Of a stretch of DNA of 64,000 bases, positions 48,245-59,550 are shown one piece after another. Position numbers and translations under genes: made by a program. This DNA is from Ottelia alismoides (taxonomy: Eukaryota; Streptophyta; Magnoliopsida; Alismatales; Hydrocharitaceae). The DNA lies in contig JAZKJV010011598.1 in the NCBI GenBank assembly GCA_037367405.1, positions 930,001-994,000 of the forward strand. The letters are read 5' to 3'. Below the pieces are notes generated by a model. It searched no databases and had not been told where the DNA came from. It worked only from the letters and a program-made list of their open reading frames with translations. The number at the start of each line of letters is the position of its first letter. Position 1 is the first letter of the stretch.

Positions 48245-48500
48245 CCCCCTATACTTAGCATGTGCTATGTCCTCAGAGCACAAGAAGCTAGAAAAAGACA
48301 TAGCTCGTGCTAAGCGTAGGAAAGCTAAAATAAAAAGTATAGAAGTCGATCCGCCCCCTATACTTAGGCTCTGGTCAGCCTAAGTGTAGAAGAAGAGCAA
48401 AAATGGGGCGGACGAGGTCAAGAGGAGAAATGGATGAGTATATACACATGGCGGGCATCGGTTCCCCCTATACTTAGGCTCTGGCCAACCTAAGTATATG
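48245..48500 (-). repeat. E3 3' UTR array of polypurine-tract-like stem-loops
   Basis: Three modules. A long imperfect hairpin whose outer arm is CCTATACTTAGCATGTGC (from 48248), pairing with sequence ending GTGCTAAGCGTAGG at 48320. CCCCCTATACTTAGGCT/AGCCTAAGTGTA (48354-48389). CCCCCTATACTTAGG/CCTAAGTATA (48465-48499). On the sense strand the intact modules end in AAGTATAGGGGG. Confidence 0.8.
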
Positions 48501-48608
48501 ACAGGAGTAAGTGTGAGAATCGATGTGATCTGGAGAATATACAAAGAAGGGATAATATGTACAAGAGTGATTGAATCTTCAAAGCTGCTGAATCTTGATG
48601 CTACATCT

Positions 48609-49298
48609 TCATGAAGAGTAATATGATGTATCTGCTCTGTGCTCACTCTTCATGAAGTTGATGACCTCGACTTGGACCAACTGCTCTTTAGAATCTACAA
48701 AATGCTTCAACAGTTGTCCATTCACCACGTGAGATTGTGCACCATCTGTGAGATCAGCTATCTCTACACTTCCATTCCCATGCACTTTCTTAACAACAAA
48801 GGGACCCGTCCATTTAGATTTGAGCTTCCCATGGAACATCTTCAACCTAGCATTAAACAACCATACCTTTTGTCCAGGGACAAAGTCTTTGCACCTAATA
48901 TGCTGATCATGCCATCTCTTCACTTTGTTCTTATAAATCAAACTGTTGTCATATGCCCTATTTCGGATTTCCACAAGCTCGTTCAAATTCAAGTCTCAAC
49001 AAAGCTTTCCTAGGTGACAACTCCAATTAATCTGCTTAATTACCCATTCGGATTTGTGAATCAGCTCTGCGGGCAAATGGCTTGGCTTGCCATAGATCAT
49101 TCTAAATGGTGAAGTACCCAATGAAGTCTTGTAGACTGTCCTATAGGCCCATAGAACTTGGTCCAAAAGCTGGGACCAATTCTTCCTATCGGGACGAACT
49201 AACTTCTGCAAAATACTCTTCACCTCTCTGTTCAAAACCCTCTGCCATGTCGTTTGACTGTGGGTGGTAAGGACTAGTAACTCTATGCTCAAATCCAC
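48609..49298 (-). pseudogene. E3 integrase C-terminal region
   Basis: Two frames: 49298-48996 (WSQLLDQVLWAYRTVYKTSL, GTSPFRMIYGKPSHLPAEL) and 48992-48609 (NRAYDNSLIYKNKVKRWHDQ, VPGQKVWLFNARLKMFHGKL, KWTGPFVV, GNGSVEI). Together they correspond to the C-terminal DNA-binding part and the end of pol. The region is separated from the catalytic domain by a frameshift near 49200-49290. Confidence 0.87.
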
Positions 49299-50334
49299 AG
49301 TCCTTAGCTAAAGATATCATATCTCGGTTCATAAAAGTGGCTATCCCATTAGATATCAAAACTTTTGACATCCCGAACTTAGCAATAATATGGTCTTTCA
49401 CAAACTTAGAGACAGTCTTGCTGTCTGCGGTTCGAGTTGGGATAGCCTCCACCCACCTAGATAAATAATCAACCGCCAACAATATGTACTCATGTCCTTG
49501 GCTGTTGGGAAAGGGACCCATAAAATCTATACCCCATGCATCAAAAACATCACAAATAATCACCGACTGCATGGGCATCTCATCTCTCTGTCCAACTGTC
49601 CCTCCCATCCTTTGACAGATTGAGCACGACCGAACAAAATTAATAGCATCTCTAAACAAGGCCGGCCAATAAAATCCACATTGAAGTACTTTGTGAGCGG
49701 TTCTCTTTCTCGAATGGTGTCCTCCAGCCTCAAGTGAATGACAATATGTGAGGACACTCTGGTACTCCTCCTGAGGAATACACCTTCTCCCAACACAATC
49801 CGGTCCTTCGAAGAAAAGGAAAGGATCGTCCCAGTGGTATCTCCTTGAATCTGACTTCAGTCGGTCAATGCTGCTCCTAGTCCAACCATGGGGAACCTGC
49901 TTGGAGACAAGATAGTTCACCATGTTAGCATACCGTGGGAGTGAGTCAATAACACAAATTGACTCGTCTGGGAAGGTCTCTCTAATCCGCTCAAAATTAG
50001 GAGAATCTTTAAGTTCAATCCGAGAAAGGTGATCATTCACAACATTCTTCACTCCAGGTTTATCTTTTATCTCCAAATCAAATTCTTGGAAGAGTAAAAT
50101 CCACCTAAGAAGACACGCCTTTGCATCTTTCTTTTCCATTAAATATCGAATTACTGTGTGATTAGTGAAAATTGTCACCATAGAGCCCAAAATGTATGAT
50201 CTGAACTTCTCAAGGGCCCATACTACAGCGAGCATTTCCTTTTCAGTCACTGTATAATTCTTCTGTGTAGGATCTAATACTTTGCTCGTGTAGTGGATCG
50301 AAAATGGGATCCCCTCTCGCCTTTGTCCTAACAC
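49186..50334 (-). pseudogene. E3 RNase H and integrase core (382-codon frame)
   Basis: RNase H occupies about residues 1-105 (FSIHYTSKVLDPTQKNYTVT, EKEMLAVVWALEKFRSYIL, DHLSRIE). Its usual TDH motif reads TNH, an Asp-to-Asn change. Integrase follows: zinc finger HSLEAGGHH and CSICQRMGG, the core with DAWGIDFMGPFPNSQGH (first Asp intact), LISNGIATFM (second catalytic Asp changed to Asn) and HPQSNDMAE (Glu intact). Both changes are G-to-A type. The frame then shifts before the C-terminal part. In-frame stop TGA at 50337 separates it from RT. Catalytically dead as written. Confidence 0.92.
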
Positions 50335-50337
50335 AGC

Positions 50338-51698
50338 TCATATAGTGAAATCTGAAGCGTCAGTCATGATCTCAAAGGGGAGAGACAAGTCAGGAGCTTG
50401 TAGGATAGGCGGGGCATAAATCTTCCTCTTCAAGAGCAAAAAGGCCTTCAGACACCTGTGATCTACAACGAACTCTGTGTCTTTGCCTAAGAGCTCAGTT
50501 AATGGGCGTACGATCTTTGAAAAATCCTGAATAAATCTCCTATAGAATCCAACATGACCTAGAAATGACCGCACTGACTTCATGTTGGTAGGTGGATCGA
50601 GTTTCTTGATCACTTCCACCTTGGCAGGGTCAACCTCCATTCCCCTTTTGGAGATGACATGCCCCAACACGATACCCTCCGTCACCATAAAGTGACTCTT
50701 CTCCCAGGAGAGTACCAGATTCACCTCTCTACACCTCGTGAGGACTCGGTCCAAGTGCGCTAAACATGTATCAAAAGAATCACCATGAATCGAGAAGTCA
50801 TCCATAAAACTTCCAGGAAATCTCCCACCATCTCGGCAAATATGGCTATCATGTACCGCTGAAATGTGCCCGAGGCATTACAGAGCCTGAATGGCATGCG
50901 CCTGAAAGCATAAGTACTGAATGGACATGTGAATGTGGTCTTTTCCTGGTCCTCAGGGGCTATGGCCACCTGGTTGTAGCCTGAGTACCTGTCAAGAAAA
51001 TAGAAGAACTCTTTCCCTACGAGTCTCTCCAAGATCTGATCAATAAAAGACAAGGGAAAGTGATCTTTCTTGGTCGCGACATTCAGGCGTCTATAGTCAA
51101 CACAGACACGCCACGATGTGGGTACTCGTGTCGGGATCTCTACCCCCTCCTCGTTGGTAACCATCTGAATTCCCGACTTCTTCGGGACAACATGAAGCGG
51201 GGCCACCCACTTGGAGTCAGAAATAGGGTATATAAACCCTGCTTTGCACCATTTCTCAATCTCTTTCTTCACCACTTCCCGTAGATTGGGGTTAAGTCTC
51301 CTCTGAAACTCATGAGAAGGTATCACATTATCCTCAGTAAAAATGTGGTGCGAGCAGAGAGCGGGGTTAATCCCCACGAGATCTGACACTATCCAGCCTA
51401 TTGCTTTGTTGTTACTCTCTAAGACCTCTAACAACCTAGACTCCTGTTCTAAAGTCAAGTCTAAGCTAATGATAACATGATATCTCTCTTTGGGTCCTGC
51501 AAGAAAGGCGTACTTGAGTGTAGGAGGTAGTGATTTCAGCTCTGACAATGTGGTGTCATCAAGCAAATCAGGCTGAACTGAATCTGAATCTGGTTCTGTG
51601 CTGCATGAAGGTGGGCTAAGCTGAGTATTACTTTCCACCAAATAATAAGTATCGAGAGTCAGACCGTCAAAAATATCCAAACAATCGGCAAAATCCAC
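50338..51698 (-). pseudogene. E3 reverse transcriptase, frameshifted at the FMDD box
   Basis: The first frame (51698-50760) holds LKYAFLAGPKERYHVII, FQRRLNPNLREVV, FIYPISDSKWVAPLHVV, WRVCVDYRRLN, DHFPLSFIDQILERL, SGYNQVAIAPEDQEKTTF, FRRMPF, FAEMVGDFLEV. The second (50805-50338) begins MDDFSIHGDSFDTC and continues with SHFMVTEGIVLGHVIS, FLGHVGFYRRFIQDFSKI and the RNase H start TDASDF. The two frames meet exactly inside the catalytic FMDD motif, consistent with loss of one T from a T-run. Otherwise nearly intact; family assignment Athila. Confidence 0.93.
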
Positions 51699-51872
51699 GT
51701 TCGACTCGTCATCTATGTCTCATGATTGTTCTGAAGAGGATGGAACTGACATATCCAAATGGATCTCTACGTCATCATAGGAATAGGTAGATGCATCTCT
51801 AACAAGATCAGACAATACCTGGCAAACTGCATCATGCACTATGTCCTCTCCAAATGAAAGGGTCTCGCTCTG

Positions 51873-52883
51873 TCATGTAGAAATGTGTCCCCAAATCCTA
51901 ACTGTGCTAATCATTATGCAATATGCCTCTGAAGATGAGTACTCTGTGCTGCTCTGTAAATCAGGTCGCTGACACTTAGTTTGCTTCATCTCAAGGTTCA
52001 CTTCTCTGCCTGGAGAATGGAACTTCATCATTCCCATACCATAATCAAAAGCTACGCCTGCGGCCTTAAGGAAGGGCCGCCCGAGAATGATATGAGATTC
52101 TCTCCAATAATTGGGGGTCTCCATGTCCAAGACTGTGAAGTCAACCTGATAGTTCTGCCCCTCAATCGAGATAACGACGTTATTTACTTCTCCCTTAGGT
52201 CTCTTCACTAAACAATCTGCAAATTGGAGTAAAGCTCTAGATTTGCGAAGTGGCCCCAACTCCAATTTCTGATATAATGCTAAGGGAAGTAAGTTCAATG
52301 AAGAACCGTTATCTAAGAGTGTGCGTGCAAACACAATGTCGTCAATACGACTCTCCACATAGTGAGCATCCATGTCTCTCTTTTTCCTTGGCAATGTCTG
52401 ATTCTTTAGACAATAGATTGTGGCTACTGACAAGATGTGTGTCTTTATATTTTGGTTCTCTTTCTTCCTGCTAATCCTTGTAGGTGTGCATCTCACCTTA
52501 AGGTATTTTTGGAATGCAGGATGGTTAGCCACATACTCATCAAATGGCACCTTTACAGTGATATTCTCTTTACAAAACTGTGCCATATCGGGGTCATCTT
52601 TCTGAATCTTTTTGATGCACTTTCCTGCCGTAAGAGCATGGGGGAAAGGGATGGAATCTAGGGAAATAGAGGATGAAGAGTCTGAATCATGAACTGAAAG
52701 ATCATTCTTTGCATTAACGGAAACAGAGTTATTCATACATGAATCTTTTTGATGCAACATGGGATCGAAATCAAAACTATCTACTACAGGTTGTGGAATA
52801 GAAGCTAGAGTGGTATCTGCCACAACCAGAGATGCAAGGTCCTCTGTAGACTCAGAAGTGTATCCATGCTCTCGATGCTGCAT
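51873..52883 (-). pseudogene. E3 protease region
   Basis: A 336-codon frame. Residues about 1-100 are acidic/serine-rich linker. A basic segment (TRISRKKENQNIKTH) precedes the protease active site RTLLDNGSSLNLLP (Asp-Asn-Gly, where the usual motif is Asp-Ser/Thr-Gly or similar), followed by LQFADCLVKRPKGEV, YQVDFTVLDM and ILGRPFLKAAGVAFDY. It overlaps the gag end by frame change near 52805-52883. A gap with a stop (51699-51872) leads to the RT frame. Confidence 0.88.
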
Positions 52884-54797
52884 ACGTGCTCTCCTTCTCC
52901 TCTCGTTCCCTGAGTCAAAATCCTCGAATGGTGCTGATGGGGCTCCGAAATATGCTGCCTCTCCTCCTCGTTCTCTGAAGACTCCTCAGGTAGAGCTCCA
53001 GAGATGCCCCTCCTCGTGTCCCTCGCCCGGTCAGGTACGGTCACGGTCCTTCCGCTCCTGAGTGACATGTGGTTAGCCTCGTCACACGAAAGAACCTCAT
53101 GTTTAGATCTAGGAGATGCTGAATAGTATACCTGACTAAAGTGCTGCTGAGAACTAGATCGGTTCAGGCTATCGGGTTTAGCCTGAACTTGGGCTGGGAT
53201 TGAGGTAGAGGGTGCAGTCTGCTCGTCTCGCCATCTGGACAGGCGGTTGACATCCACCCGTAAGTCGTGAATTTCATTCCTGTAGGAACGGAGCTCGTCG
53301 AGTATCTGCTGCTGAATATCCACGATACCAAACGAAGAAGGAAGTGGATAAGACTGGGAAGAAGAACGGGAAGACTGGCCCTGCTGGCCAGAGTGCTGCT
53401 CTGCTGCTGCTGCTGGGGTATCTGCTGAGATTGTGGGCCCTGCTGGCCCGCCTGGTAATGGCCCTGTTGGCCATACTCCTGGTACTGCTGCCGCTGCTGC
53501 TGGGGTGGCTGGAATCCAGGGCTCTGCTATGAAGGAGGTGGTGCGGAGGTGAATGCGGTGTTATGAAAGGTCGGGGGATGCTGGTAGGTCTGTCGGTCTC
53601 CCGTACTTCCCTGCTTGGCTGGGTCCTGAGTATACCATATCCCATTCACCTCCCCAAACTAGTGGAGGCTCCTCCTGAACTGTCTCTGCTAATGGAGGTG
53701 GATGCTGGAAAGAATGGGAATAGGACTGGTCTTGCTCCCACGACTGGGGTTGCCCTGACACCAACTGCTCCTGAACATGGTGAACTCGGTAAACGGGAGC
53801 AGCAGGTGCAGTCACGACGGGTATCCTTATCTTAGATACCTTCCCAGTCAACTCCTCCATCTGTTCGGAAGTTTGGAGAAGCTCTGGTCTAACTCTTCAA
53901 TCCTCTTGTCGATCTTCTCAACTACTGTAAGCTTGTCCACAAGGAGTCCCATGCTAGGGATCACGTCCTGAGAGAGATCGATAATAGCTGATTTTCCCCC
54001 TCCAAATGAAAGTGAACTGGGGGACGATGTATAGGCCCTGCTGGCCATCTGTGAGCGGCTATTTTCAGCCATCTGCTCGAATACCTTCCAGACGGTATCT
54101 GCTCCTCGTGATGTATAGCTGCCTCCACAGGCAGCGCTCACTAAACCCTGCATCTCAGGATTGAGATCAGTAAAGAATGATTGGACCAAGATATTGTCAT
54201 CTAGTCCATGAAAGAGACACTTATACATGATGTCCTTGAATCTTTCCCAAGCATCACAAAAGGCTTCATGGGGTAATTGGGAAAAACTCGTAATGCGCGT
54301 CCTCATCATAATAGTTCTACTTAGCGGGTAGAACTTCTTCAGAAACAGGTCCTTGAACTAGGTATAAGTGGTGACGGTAATCCCAAGATTCATTACCCAG
54401 TAGTCGGCTTTTCCACCCAAGGCAAATGGAAGGGCTTTGAGCCTAATATAATCCCGGCTAACATTATGATGTTTGAGGTTAGCATAAATGAGCTCAAAGT
54501 CTCTTAGGAATGCCTATGGCTCCTCAGAAGCATTCCCATCAAAGTGTGGCAACAGGTTCAGAATGTGCGGCTTCAACTCAAAATCAACTGTGGGTTCTGC
54601 CGGACTCAAATAGTTCCAAATTTGGTATTGTCCAGGGTTATACGCTGCATCCATTGGTGGTTCGACCCCAACATTTAGCTGTCCTAACTGAGCTCGGAGT
54701 AGTGCGTGTTGCTGCTCAGATGCAGCTAATCTGGCAAGTACCATTCTAACGGGTCTTCACGATTCTCTTCTTCCTCTTCTTTCTTCTTTGGAGGCAT
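52805..54797 (-). pseudogene. E3 gag
   Basis: The likely start is the minus-strand ATG at 54797 (MPPKKKEEEEENRED), with a frameshift within 20 codons. Pieces: 54744-54514 (LLRAQLGQLNVGVEPP, VDFELKPHILNLLPHFDGNA), a poorly readable core at 54310-54510, and 54309-53848 (LPHEAFCDAWERFKDIMYKC, LDDNILVQSFFTDLNPEMQG, TVWKVFEQMAENSRSQM). Then a Gln/Gly/Tyr/Pro-rich low-complexity stretch (53340-53860), a helical segment (ILDELRSYRNEIHDLRVDV) and the lineage motif HMSLRSGRTV near 53070. At least four frame changes. Confidence 0.87.
53395..53416. repeat. Imperfect CTG/CAG run in E3 gag
   Basis: CTG-rich run on the plus strand, encoding glutamines on the minus strand in the low-complexity part of gag. 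A similar short run lies at 53487-53503. Confidence 0.8.
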
Positions 54798-55537
54798 TTT
54801 TCTTGTATCTTCGTTAGGTCCTACATTAGCAATGTGGTCTTGGTTAGAAGACGATTTATAAATCAAGATATTCTCACCGAGGCGAAGGTCTTCCTCGATG
54901 AGGTGAGAAGAGAGAAAGGGAATGGTTTGAGAGTAACCATCCCGAGAGTAGGTGGTCCTAGGCTCAAGAGGGTCATGAGTCTAGGTTGGTCCAAGTTGCG
55001 CATGGACCTGTGAAGACATACTTCTTGGAGGGTTCAACGAGAGATTCACAAACTCTGAATAAATATCCCCCCAATCGGTCATCTTCGATGTCAAAAGAAC
55101 CGATTCGAACACGATAGTCAATGAGACACTAGTTCTAAGGTGCACGTAAATGTGCGGAGTGAACTCACACAATACAAACACAATTCAAACCCTCAATTTC
55201 ACCAACTCAACATGTGATGGCCGTAAGAGTTCGACCGAATTATCTGGTCAATTTTAGTTGGTGAGAATACAATCTTGGAAAGATTAACGAGCTGTTAGGT
55301 GCCCGTATTTTCCTACAGACCGGCCTGGTTCTTACGACTAGTTGGACCTACTTTCAGTTAGTATAGGAATAATTACGGATCGTATAAATACGGCTACCCG
55401 TTCCTTGAGGACTAAAGCATCCTCTAAACCTCCCACTATGCTAAAGAAATCCAGACCGTGTACTGGCTACCCATATTCCTCACTGAAAAGTAGCTAACTG
55501 CCTAAAAATAAAGAACCAGTAGTAAGTAAGAAATCCA
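54798..55537 (-). other. E3 leader remnant
   Basis: Untranslated sequence upstream of gag, sharing ACTCACACAATACAA and TCACCAACTCAACA with the E5 leader. At 55538 it joins LTR sequence directly, so the primer site and the U5-side part of the 5' LTR have been deleted. Confidence 0.75.
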
Positions 55538-57121
55538 GGCTTAGTGCGCTGGAGGAGCGGCCGCCCGCTGGTGGGGGGCGACGGTGGAGTGGCCGCCGTT
55601 AGCGGCTGAACCAAGGCGGGGCGACGGGCGGAGCCGGCTGCCTCCTCTTGTTTTTTTTATTTTTTTATTTTTTTTCTTTTTCTGCTGTAATAGAAGGAAC
55701 CTTTTTTTGTTTTATTTTTTTTAATATTTTTTAATTTTGTTAAATAAGAAATGCAAATGATGTTGGGAAAAAAAATATGATGATGGTGGTGAAGATGATG
55801 TGGAATAAACAAATGGGAGTATGGGTGGTGATATGTTGTGATAAAAAAATTGCACAAATAACCAGATGATAAAATGAGAAGAAAATTATCTACGATGGAG
55901 ACGATCGCCTATGATGTGCTTACGAGAGCAATGATGTGCTCACGAGAGCACGGTCTTCGCTCAAATCGCTGGCGAGCAAGGAGATCGAGCAGTGCGTGGA
56001 TGCGGCTGCGATGTTGGCCTAGAAAACCAACAAATCTCACCGGAGAGAGGGCTGTCGTCGCTCGACCGCGGTTATGTCGCTGTCACCGATTCAACTCTGG
56101 GAGCTAGGCTCTCCTCACATAAAGATGGATTAAGTGCAAATTGAGGAGGATGTGATGTATATAAAGAGGATGAAATGAGAGGTTATTAAAGTGGTAGGAG
56201 GTTATATTATTAATGGAGTTGAACGGGAGGTTTAAAAAATGGTGGGGTTGAATGTAGGTTGGTTATAGAACGGAGTTGAATGGTGATTATTGTAGAGAAT
56301 AACTAATAAATAAAGGAAAATAAAATGAAATAAAGTAGGCTACTTTAAATACAACAAAAAATATAAAGAAGGAAAAAATAGTGGAGAAATTACAAAGAAA
56401 TACATACACATGTACATTTTTTGTTTACTTTTCTAATATGTATTTTTTTGTCTTTTTAATAAGAGATATTTACAACAGAAAAATACAATAAAATACTATA
56501 ATTAAAATATAATACAACAATGATTTTTTTGGATTTTTAAGTAATTAGGAAAGATAAAATAAAAAATGAGGAAAGAATGAATATATATATATATATATAT
56601 AATACAATGTACATATAGGTCCCAAAATCCAACTTTTGCAAACGATCTCCGATTTTAATGAAACCACTTCCCTTGGATAGATAATTTTCTAACTTGAACT
56701 TTAAAAGTGAGTTTGGTGAATTCGGAGTTCATACGGAGCGGGAATTTGGCCTGGAAGTTGGACTTTACGACTTTTTCGTTTTAGGATCTAGGAGCATTTA
56801 TTTGAGGTAAAATTTGTTTTGTATTTTTGTATTTTTATGTACATTTTTATGAACAAGATAAAAAAGAATTAGCCAAAAAGGAGTTGAAATAAAATTATTA
56901 AAAATCCATGAAGTTCTGAGCTATTTACAGGTGAAAAACTCCTCTAATTTTGCGGCTTTTATTGTTAATTTATTTTGTACAATATAATCTATACTAATTA
57001 ATGTGTTTTATTTATAAGAGTCATTTTGTTAATTTATTGATTTTATATACATTTACTTGGGATTTTACTCGGGGATTTTGCTAAGATCAAGATATTGAGA
57101 TGATGAATCGCGGATTCATCA
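55538..57121 (-). repeat. E3 5' LTR remnant
   Basis: About 1.58 kb matching 45121-46678 of the 3' LTR, starting at GGCTTAGTGCG / GGCTTGGTGCG. It keeps the sense-strand LTR head (TGATGAATCCGCG, 57121 backwards; perfect 8-bp palindrome arms). It lacks the 43707-45120 equivalent. A duplicated AATGATGTGCTCACGAGAGCA-like unit (55908-55950) is present in this copy only. Confidence 0.88.
56581..56602. repeat. (AT)n microsatellite
   Basis: Expanded AT run in the E3 5' LTR; the 3' LTR has only ATATATACATAATATAC at the same place (46146). Confidence 0.9.
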
Positions 57122-57379
57122 GTTTGTATCATAAAAATTATACAAATATGATAAAAGAAGGTATAAAATTATATTATATAGGGTTAAAAATAAATCTAAG
57201 ACTATATTTATATACGAAAATGGATATACGGATACATATATGGATGTTTGCGGATATCGAAATGATATCCATATCCGTATCCATTTTAAAATGGATACGG
57301 ATACGGATCTAAAAATCTGTATAAAATGGATACGGTGACGGATTGGATACAGATATATCCATAACCATTTGCATCCCTA

Positions 57380-59550
57380 AAGGCAGCCGTCCAGCCAACC
57401 TGCTCCCTGAGCTCCCTCTCAGGTATAAGATGTGACCTTTATTGATTTCTAGGTAGTGTTTAATTCACGCATTTTAATTCTGCAATTAGTTTACTACTTA
57501 GTCTATCGATTTAGTGTAATCAACCCATTTCATAGTTTGCTGGAGCCCCACTCCGGCAAACCCCATCCTTTGTGTTCCGCTGTCTATTGACTCGCTAATC
57601 ACCTTCACACCTATTCCTTGTGTTACTCCATTCTCTCCCACACTCCACTCACCCAGATCCTACATGGATATGGAGATTGAGGTCTCTCTCCGCCGCCTCA
57701 CCGGAGACCTCTCCGCCCCAATATGTCGTCCATCTTTACCCACTAACAAGGCCTCAGGATCCTTTGTTTTCTCGTACGTAACCTTCCTACAGGTACTGGA
57801 GGACCAATGGCCCTTCCGGATTGATTTTGATCTCAAGTAAGGCACTTGGAGCTCCCGCCCTTGCCTGAGCTCAACTGACTTCGCCGGAGCTCCAGGAGCC
57901 CTTCTGACTACTCCATCTGGTGAGGAGGAGCTCCTGCTCCGTTTTGCCCCTTTTCCGAGCCTTCCAGACGACAAGAGGAGCCCGGGAGGATGGATCAAAG
58001 CTCGCCTCCGGCGTCACCAGATCTTGCCGTAGCCGTCCGACGCACTTCGTCGCCCGCCATCAGATCAGGTTTGGGATCTAATCCCAAGCGTTCATCGTCG
58101 AAACATCATCCGCTGTCCAGATGATGACATGTGTTTAAGTGAAGGATCAGAAACATCCGATGGAGCGCCTAATAAGGGGTAATTTGCATACTTAGCCCCT
58201 CCTATTTTTTATTTATTAATTGGTCATGTACATAATATATACAATAAATAAAATAGGTGAAGTTGCATGTTGACCCATGCACTTTATGTATATCATATTT
58301 AGGTCCATGCTAGGTCACCTCACGTGGCGCTCCACGTGAGGTGGCCATTTTGCAAGTATACCCTGTGACTTATCGTATTTGTGTTTGGTCCAAGAAAATT
58401 TCACGACTGTTGTATATTTTTGTAAATTTTGCATAGAGGCTCCTCAAATTTATTTTATTTACATATATGCCCTGTTAGCCATTATATTTTTGTGTGCTTG
58501 TTGGATTTATTTAAAATAGCTACTGTGCTCCAAAAATCATGAAAAAAAGATATAAGTTCTTGATTGTTTGTAGTTTCACGCCATGATTTTCATTCACAAA
58601 TTTGGACCTTTTTGATATTTATTAAAAATCATTTAGAGCACAAACAATCCTTGTCTATAGTATAAAATATCAAAAAACATAAAAACATTTCTGAAAAACC
58701 CCCCAAAAAATATTTTGCTTATTTGTGTATTTTTAGCCTTCAGGCCAAAAATAACTAAAAATAGAAAAAAAATAAAACTTTTAAAAATCTAAAAACCCAA
58801 AAATCTTGATAAAAATATATAAAATTCCAAAAAAACTCCAAAATATTTTTTTTATATTTTCTAATTTTCTCTATATTATTATCTATTTAATCAATTGATT
58901 TGGAAAATTTTGGAGTAATTTTCTATTTTTAATTTCCATTTCAATCTTGACCTATTATTTTATCTCTATTTTAAGCTATTTTTAACTTTAAAAATATAAA
59001 CAGATTAGCAAAATTTACTTAAAAATCACAAAATAGTAATTTTTTTAAAACCCAATTTTTTTTTAATTTTTGGATATTTTTAGTTATATTTATACTTAAA
59101 TTATCCATTATTATATATATATATTCTATTATATCCTATATTACTTATTCTAAAGAAAAAGAAAATACAAATTATACAAATCTAATATATATAATATAAC
59201 TGTAAAATTAAAACCAAAAAAGCAAAAAAAATACAAAAAATATAAAAATTAAAAAACCCACAAAAAAATATATGTATACATACGATGAATGACATGCCTG
59301 TTCGGTGGGTAAGGATAACTTTAGGCTACCATTTTTGTTGTCTGTGGTTCAACCTCCACACACTTACTTGTTGTACATCTAGTTGTAGAGAATAATAAAT
59401 TTTAACTTACTTTTTTTGCTATTCATTGCTTGATTTATTCATGGGTTGATTGTTGATTAATTGGGATTTCTCGTGGATCGCCTATGCATAGTGATTGTGT
59501 CTCCGCATTGTGTGAGACATCTTTAGATCCGCAAAATCTCTCAGCTATCA
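57380..59550 (+). repeat. E1 3' LTR, segment B
   Basis: Resumes after M3 with AAGGCAGC and is collinear with 18680-20862 of the 5' LTR, ending TCTCAGCTATCA before GCTCG and L0 sequence. It keeps the candidate splice pair (57423-57792) at exactly the same spacing. No gene. Confidence 0.9.
57423..57792 (+). other. Candidate intron inside the E1 3' LTR (370 nt)
   Basis: Donor CTCAG|GTATAAG and acceptor CCTTCCTACAG|GTACTGG, as in the 5' LTR. Confidence 0.4.

Larger units (their letters stand above)
43707..57121 (-). mobile_element. E3: Athila Ty3/gypsy element, best preserved in the window
   Basis: Minus strand order: truncated 5' LTR (57121-55538), leader remnant, gag, protease, RT, RNase H, integrase, 3' UTR with stem-loops, polypurine tract, 3' LTR (46678-43707). 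Perfect 5-bp TSD GTTTG (43702-43706 and 57122-57126). A deletion has removed about 1.4 kb of the 5' LTR, the primer site and part of the leader. It is inserted into M3 and is among the youngest layers, but pol carries frameshifts and catalytic substitutions. Confidence 0.92.
43457..57379. mobile_element. M3: hAT-type MITE split by E3
   Basis: Left end TAAGGATGCAAAC, right end TTTGCATCCCTA. Flanks ATGGCGGC (43449-43456) and AAGGCAGC (57380-57387) agree at 6 of 8 positions. Without E3 the MITE is about 500 bp. Its interior is built from GGATACGGATAT-like units near both ends. No transposase. It sits in the E1 3' LTR where the 5' LTR is continuous (18670-18690). Confidence 0.82.
16964..59550 (+). 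mobile_element. E1: full-size Athila Ty3/gypsy element carrying three insertions
   Basis: Order: 5' LTR, tRNA-Asp-type primer site, leader, gag (split by E2), protease, RT, RNase H, integrase, 3' UTR with stem-loops (split by M2), polypurine tract, 3' LTR (split by M3 and E3). Without insertions it is about 18.9 kb. Flanking pentamers GTTCA and GCTCG match at three of five bases, both differences being C/T or G/A transitions. The LTR pieces total about 3.9 kb each and clearly differ from each other, so the insertion is not recent. Confidence 0.88.
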
